Origin: Girardinichthys multiradiatus
Lineage: Eukaryota; Chordata; Actinopteri; Cyprinodontiformes; Goodeidae
Assembly (NCBI RefSeq): GCF_021462225.1
Contig: NC_061816.1
Location: 12,487,390-12,551,389, forward strand
Direction of reading: 5' to 3'
Length of the DNA: 64,000 nt
Position 1 is the first letter of the stretch; each line of letters opens with the position of its first letter. Of this stretch, positions 11,101 through 24,624 are shown one piece after another. Below the pieces are notes generated by a model. That model was not told the origin of the DNA. It did no database searches and worked only from the letters and a program-made list of their open reading frames with translations. The position numbers were made by a program, and so were the translations under genes.

Positions 11101-14100
11101 GAGCTATCTTCGTGTTATAATTATTTAGAATGGACTTGACTTTTAAGAAACAATTCTTTACCAAACACATATCTAGTAATCAAACTTTAAATAGTCATCA
11201 CAAATAGTACCTATATTCCTGGCTTGGATTTGATGAATAAATGACAATGGCAATAATGAGATGTAAGGTTCAGAGATATGTTTCGTAAACCATATATTTC
11301 TGTCTCTACTTGTACAAAGGTATTAGGTATCCAGTGTTTCACAATTTAAATGATGTTCAGAAAAGATATTTTGGTGTGGGGTCATCAGGACTCAAGTATA
11401 TATAAATCTGCATGCCTTCAGCGTAACAGTGAAATTAAATATATATATATTTTATTTTTTGGAGAATCTGACCCAAAGGAATCATGCATTATAATAAAAC
11501 TGGGCCCAAGCCTGATCTGTGAGGGATGCCACAATTTAAAGCAGCGGTGAAGGAAGAGAAGTCTCCGAGGTGTTGATTATACCGTGGTTCAACAGACAAT
11601 TTCAAAGATAGTGTGCTCAAACATATTAAAGACTACGCTCAGATTCAACTAAAGCAAAAAAATGTATTTACATTTGTCTACAGCAAGATGTCAGTCATTA
11701 CATAGTTCTAGCAAAGCTGATTCTGGGCTATGAAAAGGACGGGAACCTAGCTGGTTCTTATTATTATATTATTGAAGTACAATACTTAAACACTCAAACA
11801 AAAAGCAAGCAAATATTCTGAGTCATACATGTAATAAATTAAATGCCCTGTATTACCAATTGCCAACACCATTAGGTAGTGATACAAACACTGATCATCA
11901 AAGTAGTAAGTAAATCTACTGAAGAGTACATACCAAGCTAATCTTTTTAAATTTAACACATTCACATACATAAGATAATGCTGACTGTATTTTTTGAGCA
12001 TGTAACTGCACCATGTATAATGTGAGAGTTTTAGGGTCCCCACCATGATCTGGTGTGAACAAAAATGGCAGCAACACTTTCATTTTGGCCTCTAAACAAT
12101 ACTAAGTATTGAGTCTAAAATGTAAAACATATTTCAGCTTACAAAATGTATCACAAGTCACAGAATGTGAGGGCAAAAGCTTTAAACTGATGCAAAATTA
12201 TTTATAAAAACATTAACTCGCTTTGAGATATTTTGCATGTTTACAAGATTGTTGGTACATACCTTCTAAAATAGAATAAAGGGGCTAAGAATGGGAGGGT
12301 TTTTGAACACCCTTTCCTCCTACTTCACCTTATTTCATGGCTCTTCCTTTAAATAAACATCTGGTAAGCACAGCTGCGTCAGACACAACAAGCTTTGATA
12401 ATTGAGCTTCAATAAATATTTTATTCACCAAACAGGCAACTTGTGTGCCAATTAGTGGGGTGGATTGCACACTACAGTCATTGGGGGTGTTACTGTTGAA
12501 GCGGTTAACTGCTTATTTATGTTAGCGTACCGTTTTATGTGGGATTTCAAATGTCATGTTGAGAATGCCAAGAATAATATATATTGGTGTTATGTGTACT
12601 GAAGTAAAAAAAAATAAAAGAAGCATAAAAAATATGACAAGGGTAGTAGTAGTGGATATAGTTTTAGTTACACACACTCATATACATGATGAATTCCTTC
12701 CTTTTTTCCATTTCTTTTTCCAGGATAGATAGGTTATACAACATTTGATGCAGAGGTTCAAAGTGAAAACACCCATAAAAACGGTTTCGGAACAGATATA
12801 AAGTTAACATTAAACTTCCTGAAAAAACCCCATAACTTATCCTATTGGAAACCCATTGGGTTTATTATGGTGAAAGGTTGGGTCTGTGCCAGGAATTCAA
12901 CCAGTTTAAATGAGTTGTGGTCACACATGCTACCATGCCCGAAACCTTTTTAATGCTACAAAAAGTGTTTTTTTAGATTACCTGTGAATTTTTTCTAAAA
13001 CACAAACTTGCGCAACAAATTTTTATTTCTATAAATCATTGCGGTTGCAAAGTGTACTAAAAATCTGGAAACAAATCCAAAAAAAGATTGGTTCGAATAA
13101 ATTAAAGCCCAAAATGGATGTGACATTTATCCCCATGAGTAGTGAATATAAACTACTGACTGGAACTGTATATTTGGTGTTGATGGTGTTAGTTTATTAG
13201 AATAAAACAAAGTTACAGAACCACATCGGCCATCTTTGAGGAGACTCAAAAAGTTTGAAGAAATAAGAATGTGAGCAGTAATAATGTAAGGCTTTTTAGA
13301 AATATCTTGTGCTGGTTGGCAGGCTGTTTTTTTTTTTAGCTTGGAGGGGGAAAAAACTTAGAAACTGATGCCTTCTACTCCAATTAAATAATTTAATTAA
13401 ATTTCCAGATACTCCTTAAAATTCGTGACTTATGGGCTTCCCCTTTTTACTGGCAGATATTTTCTTCTTTAGAAAAATACACTGAATGTTGCACACATTT
13501 AGCATTAAGGTTAATACTAACCTATTTAATCAGTTTAACTGCAGCTTTAGAGGTTCAATCTGTTTGTACTTAATTTGCTTGTTTGATTTCTGTTCACCAG
13601 GTAATTATTATTCAGTTCATCTGTCTTTCACTTCAACCTGACAATTGTTACAAACTCAAAAAAACTGAATTTTGGCATTTAAACGGTTTTAACCAAAGAA
13701 TAAATAATGCAATTAATGGATTTGTAGTGTGCAAACAGGGAGACTTTTTAGAGCACTTCGATTAAGTATTAGTTTGTACCCTTCTGAGAGGTATCACTGT
13801 GACGGAGAATAATAAGCAATAATGTATAATCATCAGATACAATGCGTATGTGTTACCCTATGAACTTGTTTTGAATTTTCTTAATTAAATTCATCTTTTT
13901 TGTACCACGGCAATGTTAAATAGGGATAGGGCTTTTGAGCTGGGAAAGAAATGAAGCAGACACAAATGCAGGGGAAGCCAGAGTATGCTCTGTAACCTGC
14001 CCACCAGCACAATCCTTTCATTGTGATTAACTGTTACTATGGCAACAGAGGGCCTACCCCTCAGCTTATCAAGAACTTGCTAATTAGTTTGTGGACGATA

Positions 14101-17100
14101 ATAACTTGAAGGCTTAAAGTAAGGCGAGCGTCTCCAAGATGGTTTTACTTCTAATCGTGAGTGCTAATTGAGACTCTGTAGTTTTTTACTCTCGTCATTA
14201 ATAAAAACAGCTGGAAGAAAGGTGTTAATGGTCACTGAGGAAGGATGCAGTTTGAACATAAAAGGCTGGCAAAAAGTAAGTTTGAGGTGACCTGTTTTTC
14301 CAGACATGTTGCCTCTTATATGGCAAAGACAAAATAAAAAATAAGAAAATTAGAAATACCATGTCTTCACTTAGTAATAATATTAGGGCTCAGACACATT
14401 GGTGGGTTTCTGATGAGAAAAATCTAATTGGGAAAAATAATTTTCTTTTTGTTTTTTGAAAATAATCATAACTCTGGGCCTGGCGTATTTAAAATGCTCC
14501 ACGGAAGCATGAGGCATTCCAGTAAAGCGAGGGGTCTCAGGAGCCAAAATGGAAACAAAAATGGTAAATTAATTTCCTTCAAGAGTGAACTCCAGCCAAA
14601 CTGTTTCAAAGGCTTTGCTATATTTGTCTCTAATAACACCATGAGTAGTTTGGCAGTGCCAATGTTTGTTATCGGCACCCACCCTGAAATTGCCCATTTT
14701 AGACTTTTGACAGAGGTTTATTGTTTCTCTCAGAGAGGGTAGGGATTCTGGATAATCTGTTGGCAGAATACAAACATGGTACAAAGCCTAATTGAACTCG
14801 ATTATCATTTCCCGGCTCGACAAATTTCCATTTGACCACGCAGCAATTGGTGAGGGAACAGGCGAATCTGCTGAGAGATAACTCCAGCAGCTCAGAAGCA
14901 ACCCGCACCATCATCAGCTGCGTTACAGACTGAGCAAATCTATAAATTCCCATGACCCACAAAAAAAAACAGAGCAATTTCTCTGTGACTTCCTCTGGGA
15001 ATGACCAAGGTCCCATAATAACAGAGAAAATGGTAACAGAAAACAATCGTCATCTTATGCCAAATGATCAAACAACAAATATTTGCTGGATTTAATAGAA
15101 ACATTTAATCAAACATAGAAATAGGAACTTTAGGTTTTTCTCTGACTTAACCTTGTAATCAAAGCAAGGATTTTAAATCAAGAAAACTTAAAGATCCTGT
15201 GTGTAAAATATGAAATGTAAATAAATCCCAATCAGCTTTCTAAACGCACAATTCTGTCAAGAACAGGTGTTTAGAGCTACAACCATAACAATTGCACAGA
15301 GCACCACTGTATATGAATGATGACATGTCTTTTCGAACAACAGAGCATGTTTTTATTTGAAATGGAAGTTTTGCCGCTTATTGCCAACACAAAACAACTG
15401 AAACTTTATTTTCCTCAAACATCCTGCTCCACAAGAAATAAGAAAAATGCACTCTGATCCATGAAAGTAAACAGGTGAAGAGGGTGAATTTCTACCTTCC
15501 ATCAAAAATTGGTTCTCTCTTCAACACAGGTTTTACCTGAGAATGATCAAACTATTAGGGAAACTAAGACACATAGCAGAGCTATTACAGATACATCTAG
15601 CAGAGTCAGCAGCCAGACCACTAAGGTGAACAGAGATATTTCTTGGGTGAGAAAAGTTTGTTGTTTAACTGTGGTTTTTACTTTTTATGCGTCTTTTGTC
15701 AATACAAAATGACTGCTGACATCTGGGGATTTTGTTATTTAAATTAAATCAATAGCTGTTCTTGTAAGTTCTTCTTCTTCTTGGTTTTATCCATGAAAAT
15801 TTGCTTTTTTTATCATTGTCTGAGCAAAATGAGCAATACGTTGTATGTCCATATTTAGGCTTCCACTACAACTACATGCTGTACGTAGCTACAGCCTAAG
15901 GTGACCTTATAGGGCCAAACATAAAACAGCTAGCAGCAGACCGCTGTATAGAGTTCGAATAGTGTGACCGACAGTGCCATCTCAATAATGTTTTGACACT
16001 ACATTAATGTAGAGTGTATTTAAACCATTCTGACTAAAACATTGACTAATTATGTGTAGAAAGGTCAGATTTTGAGCTGCTTCCATTTACTGATATTGTT
16101 TTAAATAACCCCTGCATGGTTTTGGTCATATAACATATTCTGGTATTAGTCCTTTGTAAACAATTGCCTATACAAATTTGACTACTAATGGTTGTCAGAA
16201 CTGAAGTCTATGTGAATACTTCCAGAATCTTAACTTTTGTATTTATGTTTCTTACCACAACTGTTCATTCTCCATCATTCTCCATTATTGCAACTTCAGG
16301 CAGGCAGGGCTTATCATAGAACAACTTTAATTCCCTGGGTGAGGCGCTGGTCTGTTAGGTCTCCAAGCTAGATAACATTTCTCCTGACTTCTTTCCAAAG
16401 GAAAGGTTGTACAAATTTAGACAAAACACACACATAACATGTAAGACGACCTTATGAAAAAAATGAAAATATGAAAAAATTGGAATTCCCTGTTAAAGAG
16501 ATACAGCACATATGGGACCAAGATTTATAGATGACTGAACTGACCTGAAACAAATGTTATGTCATTGTGTCTCTTCAACGTTTTACTCACATAAGCATAA
16601 GTAGGTATATATGTGGTGCTCCTAGAGAGGAGGCAATGAGCTTATGAATTGGGTTACAGGTCTGCTGTGTAATCAGATGCAGATTGACTCAGGTCACCAC
16701 AGAGACTCCCTGAAAGTGTTTGCTTTCTCATAAGCACCCAACAAGATGGTTTACCACTGTTTTTCTCTATAAAAGCTCCAGTGTAATCCAATCAGGGAAG
16801 CATGCATATATTAGACCCAGTCTGATTGAATAAACACGCAAGAGCCATTGCTCCCATCTGTACACACGTACAGTCTATGAGGTGGTAAGACACAAACCTT
16901 TACATGCCCTGAAAAAGTGTAGCATATGAGCTGGAAGGGCTCCAAGATACCCAAAGGAACTTATCAACATCACAGGCATTTTTGCCAAAGGGATAGAGGC
17001 TTGGAGAAGAGGGATGTCCTGATATCTTGACCTGCCATTTTCCACCTTGTGAAAATGCTGTCGCAGCAGTGTGGGTCTCAATTAAGAGGAAAATATCTCT

Positions 17101-17540
17101 GATGTGTGGGGACAGTAACCTCTTGGCTGCCAGTGGGCAAAGGAGGAGATTACCCGGCGTGATTGAAGTACATCCAGCAGGTTGAAAAAACAGGAATGAG
17201 TCATCGGCCAATGCAGCAATCGGCGAAGGTGACTTGCACACATATGCATGCACAATCACAGCTGGACACACACTGTAGGGTGCCTTGCACAATAGGACAC
17301 AATGCAAGGAGCATAAAGAGTACAAAAACCTAAATTACAGGTAGGTAATTAAGGGCTGTATACTGCTGGTGAAATGGCACCACCACAACAAGAAACTGCA
17401 AATGGCTGCCATTATGGGCAAATGGGGACACATGGGAGAACCTGGATGTGAACAGTGAACCATAGATATTTAGACAGGCAGAGCACAGGACACAGGAGAA
17501 ACATATGGAAGGAGTAGTTAAACATGCTGTGAGGTAGATT
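11101..17540. other. Long unassigned intron stretch
   Basis: No exon, RNA gene or transposon was recognised. Open frames such as 14428-14742 (+), 14699-15046 (-) and 16900-17325 (-) overlap others on the opposite strand and carry no recognisable domain. Much of 13900-15050 and 16600-17330 is less AT-rich and non-repetitive; a comparison with other fish would show whether any of it is conserved. Confidence 0.4.
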
Positions 17541-17559
17541 TATGTAATATTGTCCATAT

Positions 17560-17683
17560 AAACTAAATACGCTGAAGTTGATGCATGATCACATAAAATA
17601 CACATAATAATACACATTGATCTTTGTGGGTGTAAAATATGAAAAAGTTCAATGGATATGAATACTTTTTTAGTGCACTGTAT
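17560..17683 (+). mobile_element. Solo Tc1-like transposon end
   Basis: The run GAAAAAGTTCAATGGATATGAATACTTTTT followed by AGTGCACTGTA matches the right terminus of old Tc1 elements, where a conserved GTATGAATACTTTTGCAAGGCACTGTA-like end is expected. The matching left end is not identifiable, so this is a relic. Confidence 0.55.
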
Positions 17684-17689
17684 ATGAAC

Positions 17690-19880
17690 GCTCGTGTTTA
17701 AATAAAGGCACCGATGTCCTTATCACTGCCAGAAGCAGCAGAGGTACAGGTACAGAGGCAGCCCTGCAGACCACAGCAACAAGAAAGAAAACGGACCAGC
17801 CCTGTAGGCTGTGATGGGCATCAGTTCGTGGGAAGCTTGCCTTTTGAGCTGGTCCAGGGGTGTAGTGCCAGGCCGACTCAGCAGGACTGAGAAAAGCTGG
17901 CAGCCTCTTTCCTCAGTGGTAACATTCATTATTTGTCTGTGTCAGTTTCCCGTTCCGCCTTCTTGTGACTCTTCGGTCCGTAAAATGTGGTTTAACAAAT
18001 ATTTCAGCATTGTATCACTCTTTTCTGGTCCTAGAGCAACTTAAGACTGAGTCTGAAAAGATCAACCCAAACAGAGCCAAAGTAACTGAAAGAAACTAGA
18101 TACACACTAAAATAATCAGATCAAAACTAGAAATTACCTAAATAATAGGCGAACACAACTAAAAAAAAATAATAACTTGGCACACAAAAGTCTTGATTCA
18201 AACCGTATTAAAACTCTCTAGGATCACCTAAAGAGTTAGTTACAAGTAAGTCTTGATAATAAAACTGTCTCCAGCTGCTCAGACATTCATGATAAAATGA
18301 AAATTCAAGGACAAGACAGTCGAAAGAGTTTGAATGGGAACATTTAGTTCTCTTGACACCCCCGTCATTAATAATTTAATTTTCTAAGAAAGTTAACTAT
18401 ACCTCTACTCTGGTTCCAGGCCACACATAGATTTTCATAATATTAAAGGCAGGATTCCCAATTTGAACACATTTTTTATAGTTTTTAAAATGAATGCCAA
18501 AGAAATAAATGATATTCTTTCTTGGTGAGTCTATTAAATGATCGCAGTGACATTTACCTCCAATTCGCTTTCCTGTTCCTCACAAACAGATAAAACAGTT
18601 CAATCTCTCCCCGTTTCATGTGCATTTTCATATGACACTTTGTTTTTATTTCGTGTTTGCCTCTCTTTTTGATGGCCACTGGACCGTTATTTATATGCAA
18701 ATACTCATATCTGTTTGACAAAAAGAAAATGAAAATTCTTTTTTTTTTTTTTTTCTTTCCAATCGGAAAAATAAACATTGGCCGCAATCTTCGAGGTTTC
18801 CCCCTTCTGTATCAGATTCTGTTGCCTTGATTGGCTGCGACCTCCAGAAAGGTACCTGCTGACTGTAATCATAAGTCTAAACACTGATGGAAACAGGAAA
18901 CACAAAAACTAGTGGATATTAAAGGCAGTACCTCACCAGCTGGATCCTTGCAGTGAGGAAAGTGTGGGAAAATTACAGGGACAATAAAACAAGGTATATT
19001 TATCCAGGTTTTGCAGGGTATTGTTGTGTTGTATTGCATTGTTAAGTTTCTTCAACGACTAAAAAAATAAAAACACCTAACTGTAGATGGAGACACATAA
19101 GACCTCACCTAATTGCAAGAACAATTGAATGGAGTATTCAATTCAATTCAAAATCCCTCCTACTCACTTGCACACTTCATGTAATCTGAGTATGCCATTT
19201 TTTATAACTTTTTTCTTATGTTGTTAATTTACTCTTACGTTTTGATTTTTACAGTCTTTTAGCTTTGTGGTATTTGCATGGTTCAATTTGCCTTTTACTC
19301 TGCTGCTGATACACCTGAATTTTCCAGCTGTTGGACAATAAAAAGGTAATTATTTTCTATTCTAGTCCCAAATACAGTTAAAATCTTGTTATAACTCATA
19401 ACTTTCTTCAAAGAGTTGTAGTTGCTGATGGCTGTGGGGAAGAAGCATCTCCTGTAGCGGTCAGTATTACAGTGGTCTGAAGATGCCTCTGAAGGAATGT
19501 TGTTGTAGGCCTATTACAGTATGATTAAGAGGATGCTCAGGGTTGTCTGTAATGTTTTTGATTTTATGAAGAATTCCTCCTTGGACAATCATCTCCAGAC
19601 AGCAGTTCCCAGCACAGAACCAGCCTTCGATATCAGATGTGCCGAGTTGCCAAATATCTTGGTTGAGCTGGTTCTGACGCTGCTACCCAAACAGATGGTA
19701 TCAGAAGACCTCAACTCAGTGTCAACTTTATTTAGTTACGCATGAAGTCCCTTGTTCCTTTCACAATAGGACAGGGTTTTACCAACCATCAGACATAAAT
19801 ATGTTTTTTTAGGTTCAATACACACTCGGATGCCCCATGAGATCCCTAGTTGTTGCACAGCAGAATGTTTACACCGGGAG
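17690..19880. other. Unassigned intron sequence
   Basis: No gene recognised. A poly-T run of 16 bases at about 18739-18754 is the only simple repeat of note. Confidence 0.4.
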
Positions 19881-19884
19881 TTAG

Positions 19885-20340
19885 TAAGTAAAGTAAGTTT
19901 ATTTATTTAGCACTTTTGCCAGATGAAATTACAGTGTTTTACAGTAAAATACATAAAACATAAAAAAGGGCATTAAAATGAAAAAAAAAAAAAAAAATAC
20001 AACCAACATGTTTAAAAAGAACAATTTTTAAACAAAAAGACAAAAGAATAAAATAATCAACCATGAGCACTAGTGCCTGTTCTGGTATGTTACCTTATTC
20101 AGTTTTGAAAATATGAAAATAGTATTGTCTAGAGTAGTTTTAAGCACAAAACATGAAGTGAGCCTCAAAGGTATCGTCTTTAAAAATCTCTGGATATCCA
20201 GTCTATCCAGATAAAACAGACTCTTAATAAATCTTAATAAAAACAAAATATCCCAGGTTTAGTAACATCTTTGGAATGTTACTAAACCTTGCAAGATGTC
20301 TGCATTGGTGTATGCAAGGCCTAAGCATTACCAGGTGACT
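19885..20340. repeat. Decayed LINE-tail-like repeat with A-tract
   Basis: It opens with AGTAAGTTTATTTATTTAGCAC, the reversed form of a common fish LINE or SINE 3' end (TTTATTTATTTAGCAC motif). ACATAAAACATAAAAAAGGG and a 17-base A run at 19981-19997 follow. The remainder is too diverged to assign. Confidence 0.4.
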
Positions 20341-20344
20341 ACGT

Positions 20345-22145
20345 TAAATAAAATGACAGTAAAAATCTAAATGGAAAGTAGCAATAAAACTGTCTTTTAA
20401 ATGCTACATTAGTTCTCTCCGTTCATTTACCGAACAATAAGGAAGCTTAATAATTGAAACGGTTTCAGTATGACATAATTTGCCAATCCAACTTGTCTGA
20501 AATGTTGACTAAATTGCATCTACCTCATTCTCAATATAGTCCTAAAAGTGTTGATTATGTAAGGTTTTGTTTCCCATGGGCATTTAAATGTTATATAAAA
20601 AACTGCATCTATTTACATGTTTACCCGCAGTTTTCTGCCTATTACATGGAAATGTTACACAAAAAGCAGAATTAACAAAGAGCCTATTATGGAGTAGGGT
20701 TTCACCTCTGGAGAGAGCACTATATCATCAGAAAATCATCCTTCTGTTCCCTGTGGCGCCAGTAATCCTCTCATCTAACAAACAGCCTTGGGAGGATTCG
20801 AGACACACAATATAAACAATACTGACTCCTGAGGAAAAAAAAAATGAGTGCTGCATTGCAGACATGACTGAGGACATGAGACAATTTTTTTTAACACCCT
20901 CCCCCCTCCCCCCAAATGTTCTCACCCACCCACACAGAAACCAAATCTGAGCGAGAACTGGCTGCACTGCCTCCACCGGCAGCGCTGCCAGCCTGTTATT
21001 CCATGCTGTATCATGGCAGTGTGGGTGCCTCAGCCGGTGACTCACACCACACAGGTCCACTACAGACACCGACACACCATTTGGGCGTTGTGCTCCGATG
21101 CCCCCGCAAAACAAGCGTTGGTGAAAATAGAGCATGCCCAGATGGATAGAGAGCCTCGTCACATTGGCCACTGAGTCAGCCGTCCATGAAATGATAAGAT
21201 GGCAAGTGTATGTAACAAAGCATTATGGGCGCTGGTTTCAACTCTCATATCAACTTTGACCTTACTTTTTGTTCTTTCTCATTTGTTTCCACATGGTTAA
21301 CTACCAGATCACCACTTCTCCTTCACTATCTCAGCTTTGCCGTTCCCTTATCTCCATCTGTTTATTTCCTGATTGCAAAAGTGGGAGAAGGTTGAAAGAG
21401 GAAAAGGAATATGATTGAGAAATGTTTTAGAGCTTCACATCTTCAAGGACAGAGAGATCCCTAAAAGCCACATAAGGAAGGGCATCCATGCTGCAAATCA
21501 CTTGAGGCATTTGCCGATAATTCACCAGCCGTGGATGGTGACTCACTTTCTTGATAGATATGTCTTCAAGGTTGAATTTACTGTACGAAAATGTGCGACT
21601 TCTGCCAAACACAAACTGCAGATTAGCAATACTTAGTAGACTGTATGTATCCCTACATTCACTGAGCACAAATACACAAACTAAACTGAGCACACCACTT
21701 CTACAAACACATAAACGAGCAGATGGGGAACCAGGAAAACCTAGTGGCCTAGAACCAGAGTAGAGCCAGAGCTTCCCATTAGAGGACATTACTGTCAAAC
21801 ACTGCAACAAAAACTACCTGCTGTACACTGATTACCAACCTACCTCTCGCTACAATTCAATTACAAACTGGATAATACGGAGCGCTGCACTTATTCTCTG
21901 TGACAATGTTAAGCCTGTGACATAAAGACGGGCTGACAGCTGGTGGGAATGTTTCCTGAAAATGCACATGTGTTTCTTACTTCCTCGCATTTCTGCACAA
22001 GACTTTCGCCTCGTCGTCTCTGCAAGTCAAATAGCTGCAGTGGATTTTTTAGAATGGGAAAGCATCTTCTTAAGAGTCAGTGAGGAAAATAGCAACATTT
22101 TCTTCAGAAAAAAAAGGAAAATGGAACAAACAGGGTATTAAAATG
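20345..22145. other. Unassigned intron sequence, moderately GC-rich patch
   Basis: 20890-21180 is less AT-rich than its surroundings and includes a C-run CCCTCCCCCCTCCCCCC. Overlapping open frames on both strands (20728-21171 minus, 20916-21149 plus; 21427-21810 minus, 21551-21763 plus) have no domain and no splice context, so none is called a gene. Confidence 0.4.
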
Positions 22146-22147
22146 TA

Positions 22148-23691
22148 CCCTACTCAAAAAAATAAAGGGAACACTTAAACAACACAATATGACTCCAAGT
22201 AAATCAAACTTCTGTGAAATCAAACTGTCCACTTAGGAAGCAACACTGATTGACAATCAATTTCACATGTTGTTCAAATAGAATAGACAATAGGGGGAAA
22301 TCTTTGGCGATTAGCAAGACACACTCAATAAAGGAGTGGTTCTGCAGGTGGGGACCACAGACCACTTCTCAGTACCTATGCTTTCTGGCTGATGTTTTGG
22401 TCACTTTTGAATGTTGGTGGTGCTTTCACACTCATGGTAGCATGAGACGGACTCTACAACCCACACAAGTGGCTCAGGTAGTGCAGCTCATCCAGGATGG
22501 TTCATCAATGTGAGCTGTGGCAAGAAGGTTTGCTGTGTCTGTCAGCGTAGTGTCCAGAGCCTGGAGGCGCTACCAGGAGACAGGCCAGTACACCAGGAGA
22601 CAGGTGGAGGAGGCCGTAGGAGGGCAACAACCCAGCAGCAGGTTCACTACCTCTGCCTTTGTTCAAGGAGGAACAGGAGGAGCACTGCCAGAGTCCTGCA
22701 AAATGACCTCCAGCAGGCCACAAATGTGCATGTGTCTGCACAAACGGTTAGAAACTGACTCCATGAGGATGGTATGAGGGCCTGACGTCCACAGATGGGG
22801 GTTGTGCTCACAGCCCAACACCGTGCAGGACGCTTGGCATTTGCCAGAGAACACCAGGATTGGCAAATTCGCCACTGGCACCCTGTGGTCTTCACAGATG
22901 AAAGCAGGTTCACACTGAGCACATGTGACAGACGTGACAGAGTCTGGAGACACCGTGGAGAGCAATCTGCTGCCTGCAACATCCTTCAGCATGACCGGTT
23001 TGGCAGTGGGTCAGTAATGGTGTTGGGTGGCATTTCTTGTGCTCGCCAGAGGTAGCCTGACTGCCATTAGGTACCGAGATGAGATCCTCAGACCCCTTGT
23101 GAGACCATATGCTGGTGCGGTTGGCCCTGGGTTCCTCCTAATGCAGGACAATGCTAGACCTCATGTGGCTGGAGTGTGTCAGCAGTTCCTGCAAGATAAA
23201 GACATTGAAGCTTTGGACTGGCCCGCCCGTTCCCCAGACCTGAATCCGATTGGGCACATCTGGGACATCATGTCTCGCTCCATCCACCAACGTCACGTTG
23301 CACCACAGACTGTCCAGGAGTTGGCGGATGCTTTAGTCCAGGTCTGGGAGGAGATCCCTCAGGAGACCATCCACCGTCTCATCAGGAGCATGTCCAGGCG
23401 TTGTAGGGAGGTCATACAGACATGTGGAGGTCATTCACAATACTGAGCCTCATTTTGACTTGTTTTAAGGACATTACATCAAAGTTGGATCAGCCTGTAG
23501 TGTGTTTTCACTTTAATTTTGTGTGTGACTCCAAATCCAGGCCTCCATTGGTTAATAAATTTGATTTCCATTGATGATTTTGTTGTCAGCACATTCAACT
23601 TTGTACAGAACAAAGTATTCAATGAGAATATTTCATACATTCAGATCTAGGATGTGTTATTTGAGTCTTCTCTTTATTTTTTTGAGTAGTG
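22148..23691 (+). mobile_element. Tc1-like transposon, full length but inactivated
   Basis: Element of 1544 bp bounded by TA (22146-22147 and 23692-23693). The left terminus reads CCCTACTCAAAAAAATAAAG; the right, reverse-complemented, reads CACTACTCAAAAAAATAAAG. Further inverted similarity reaches into the flanks of the coding region. The transposase spans the centre but carries several disabling changes. Near-identical Tc1 elements are reported from many teleosts and from lampreys, and the family is known for horizontal transfer; assignment to it is from memory. Confidence 0.92.
22442..23446 (+). pseudogene. Tc1 transposase with stops, frameshifts and lost catalytic Glu
   Basis: The start is [20 protein letters not shown]. 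An HTH region ([19 protein letters not shown]) and catalytic-domain blocks FTDESRF, RFGSGSVMV, LMQDNARPH and SPDLNPIGHIW can all be read. Lesions: TGA at 22511-22513, 22756-22758 and 22783-22785, each where the family has a CGA arginine; a frameshift near 22605; a small deletion with frameshift near 23035 that removes the residues after GGIS. The third catalytic residue, normally Glu in NPIEHIW, is Gly (GGG, 23252-23254). Spacing from the second Asp is 34 residues. The product would be dead. Confidence 0.9.
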
Positions 23692-23693
23692 TA

Positions 23694-24545
23694 TGTTTGC
23701 CAGCTTTTGTAATCAAAGTTTTATAAAATGCGTCATTCTCTCAATACTGGAAGCCTTTATGCTTCAAAGCGTCTTCTGCTGTTAAATAAATCTATCTCAA
23801 AAAACTGATATATATAAATAAGGCACCAGAGTAAAGGTTTTCAAAAAAAGAAATGTCACTGCTTTGAGATTATTTCACTTATTTAAAGAAAGTCGGAGTA
23901 AAGTTCTCAATGATGTGATATATATAATATAAAGTTCTCTTCAGGATATTATTTGTGCAGGTGAGTGTCACACCGCATTGAGAAGCAACTACTTTCTAAG
24001 GAAGAATATTGGTTTTCAACATCAACACCCGTAGCTGTGGGTAAAATTGATAAAATATCAACTTGAGAGTTGCAACAAGAAATCGATTGGAATTTTGAAG
24101 TTCGACTGGACATCTGGAAACTTAATCTGGTCCATTTGGGAATAGTACTACACTTGTGTACTAGCACATAGCACCAACAACAACACTCGTCAGTGTGGAG
24201 GTCGTTGCTGTGGGACTTATTTTACCCAACCAGCTGTGCAGCTGTGTTTTTTGCAGCCAATTTTTAAAAATCACAGCCTAATTTCTTAAGGAGTCCTTGG
24301 AAAACTGCAAGATTCTGCTGTCAAGACTGACAATAGAGAACCTGAAGAAGTTTTTCATGCATAAAAATGAGAGTGGTTTACGAATAGAGAATCTGGATTT
24401 ATAGATCAAAGAACTATGATAAAAAAATTAATAGATTAAGGTCATAGTCTATTATAATCAAACAATGCATTATTTCAGAATGTGGCAATATTGGGGTAAA
24501 TTTGTAGCAGATTTTATGGTTAATAAATCTCAAACTATTTTTTTT
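23694..24545. other. Unassigned intron sequence
   Basis: No gene, RNA or repeat recognised; the open frame at 23949-24167 minus has no features. Confidence 0.4.
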
Positions 24546-24547
24546 TT

Positions 24548-24624
24548 CAGGTTAGCATCTTCATAGCATCTTCTGAGAATCACAAAATGTGATTCTCAGA
24601 AGATGCTATGAAGATGCTAACCTG
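24548..24624. repeat. Perfect 37-bp inverted repeat (hairpin, 3-nt loop)
   Basis: The left arm (24548-24584) begins CAGGTTAGCATCTTCATAGC and the right arm (24588-24624) is its exact reverse complement over all 37 bases, separated by AAA. A poly-T run precedes the left arm and TTTTAC follows the right arm, where pairing stops. The arms contain the near-duplicated words AGCATCTTCATAGCATCTTC. No terminal TA duplication or transposon family is evident. Transcribed, it would fold into an essentially perfect stem. Confidence 0.95.

Noticed and set aside
16900..17325. 141-codon minus-strand open frame
   Set aside because: Low-complexity Ser/Leu/Cys-rich translation with no family signal; another minus frame overlaps it.
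20728..21171. 147-codon minus-strand open frame
   Set aside because: It overlaps a plus-strand frame in a GC-richer patch, has no recognisable domain, and no splice or promoter context; likely chance.
21427..21810. 127-codon minus-strand open frame
   Set aside because: No domain, mirrored by a plus-strand frame, no splice sites of the right phase recognised.
24548..24624. Hairpin as a CRISPR repeat or microRNA gene
   Set aside because: Only one unit and a eukaryotic context exclude CRISPR; the perfect stem with a 3-nt loop is not typical of a microRNA precursor and there is no expression evidence.
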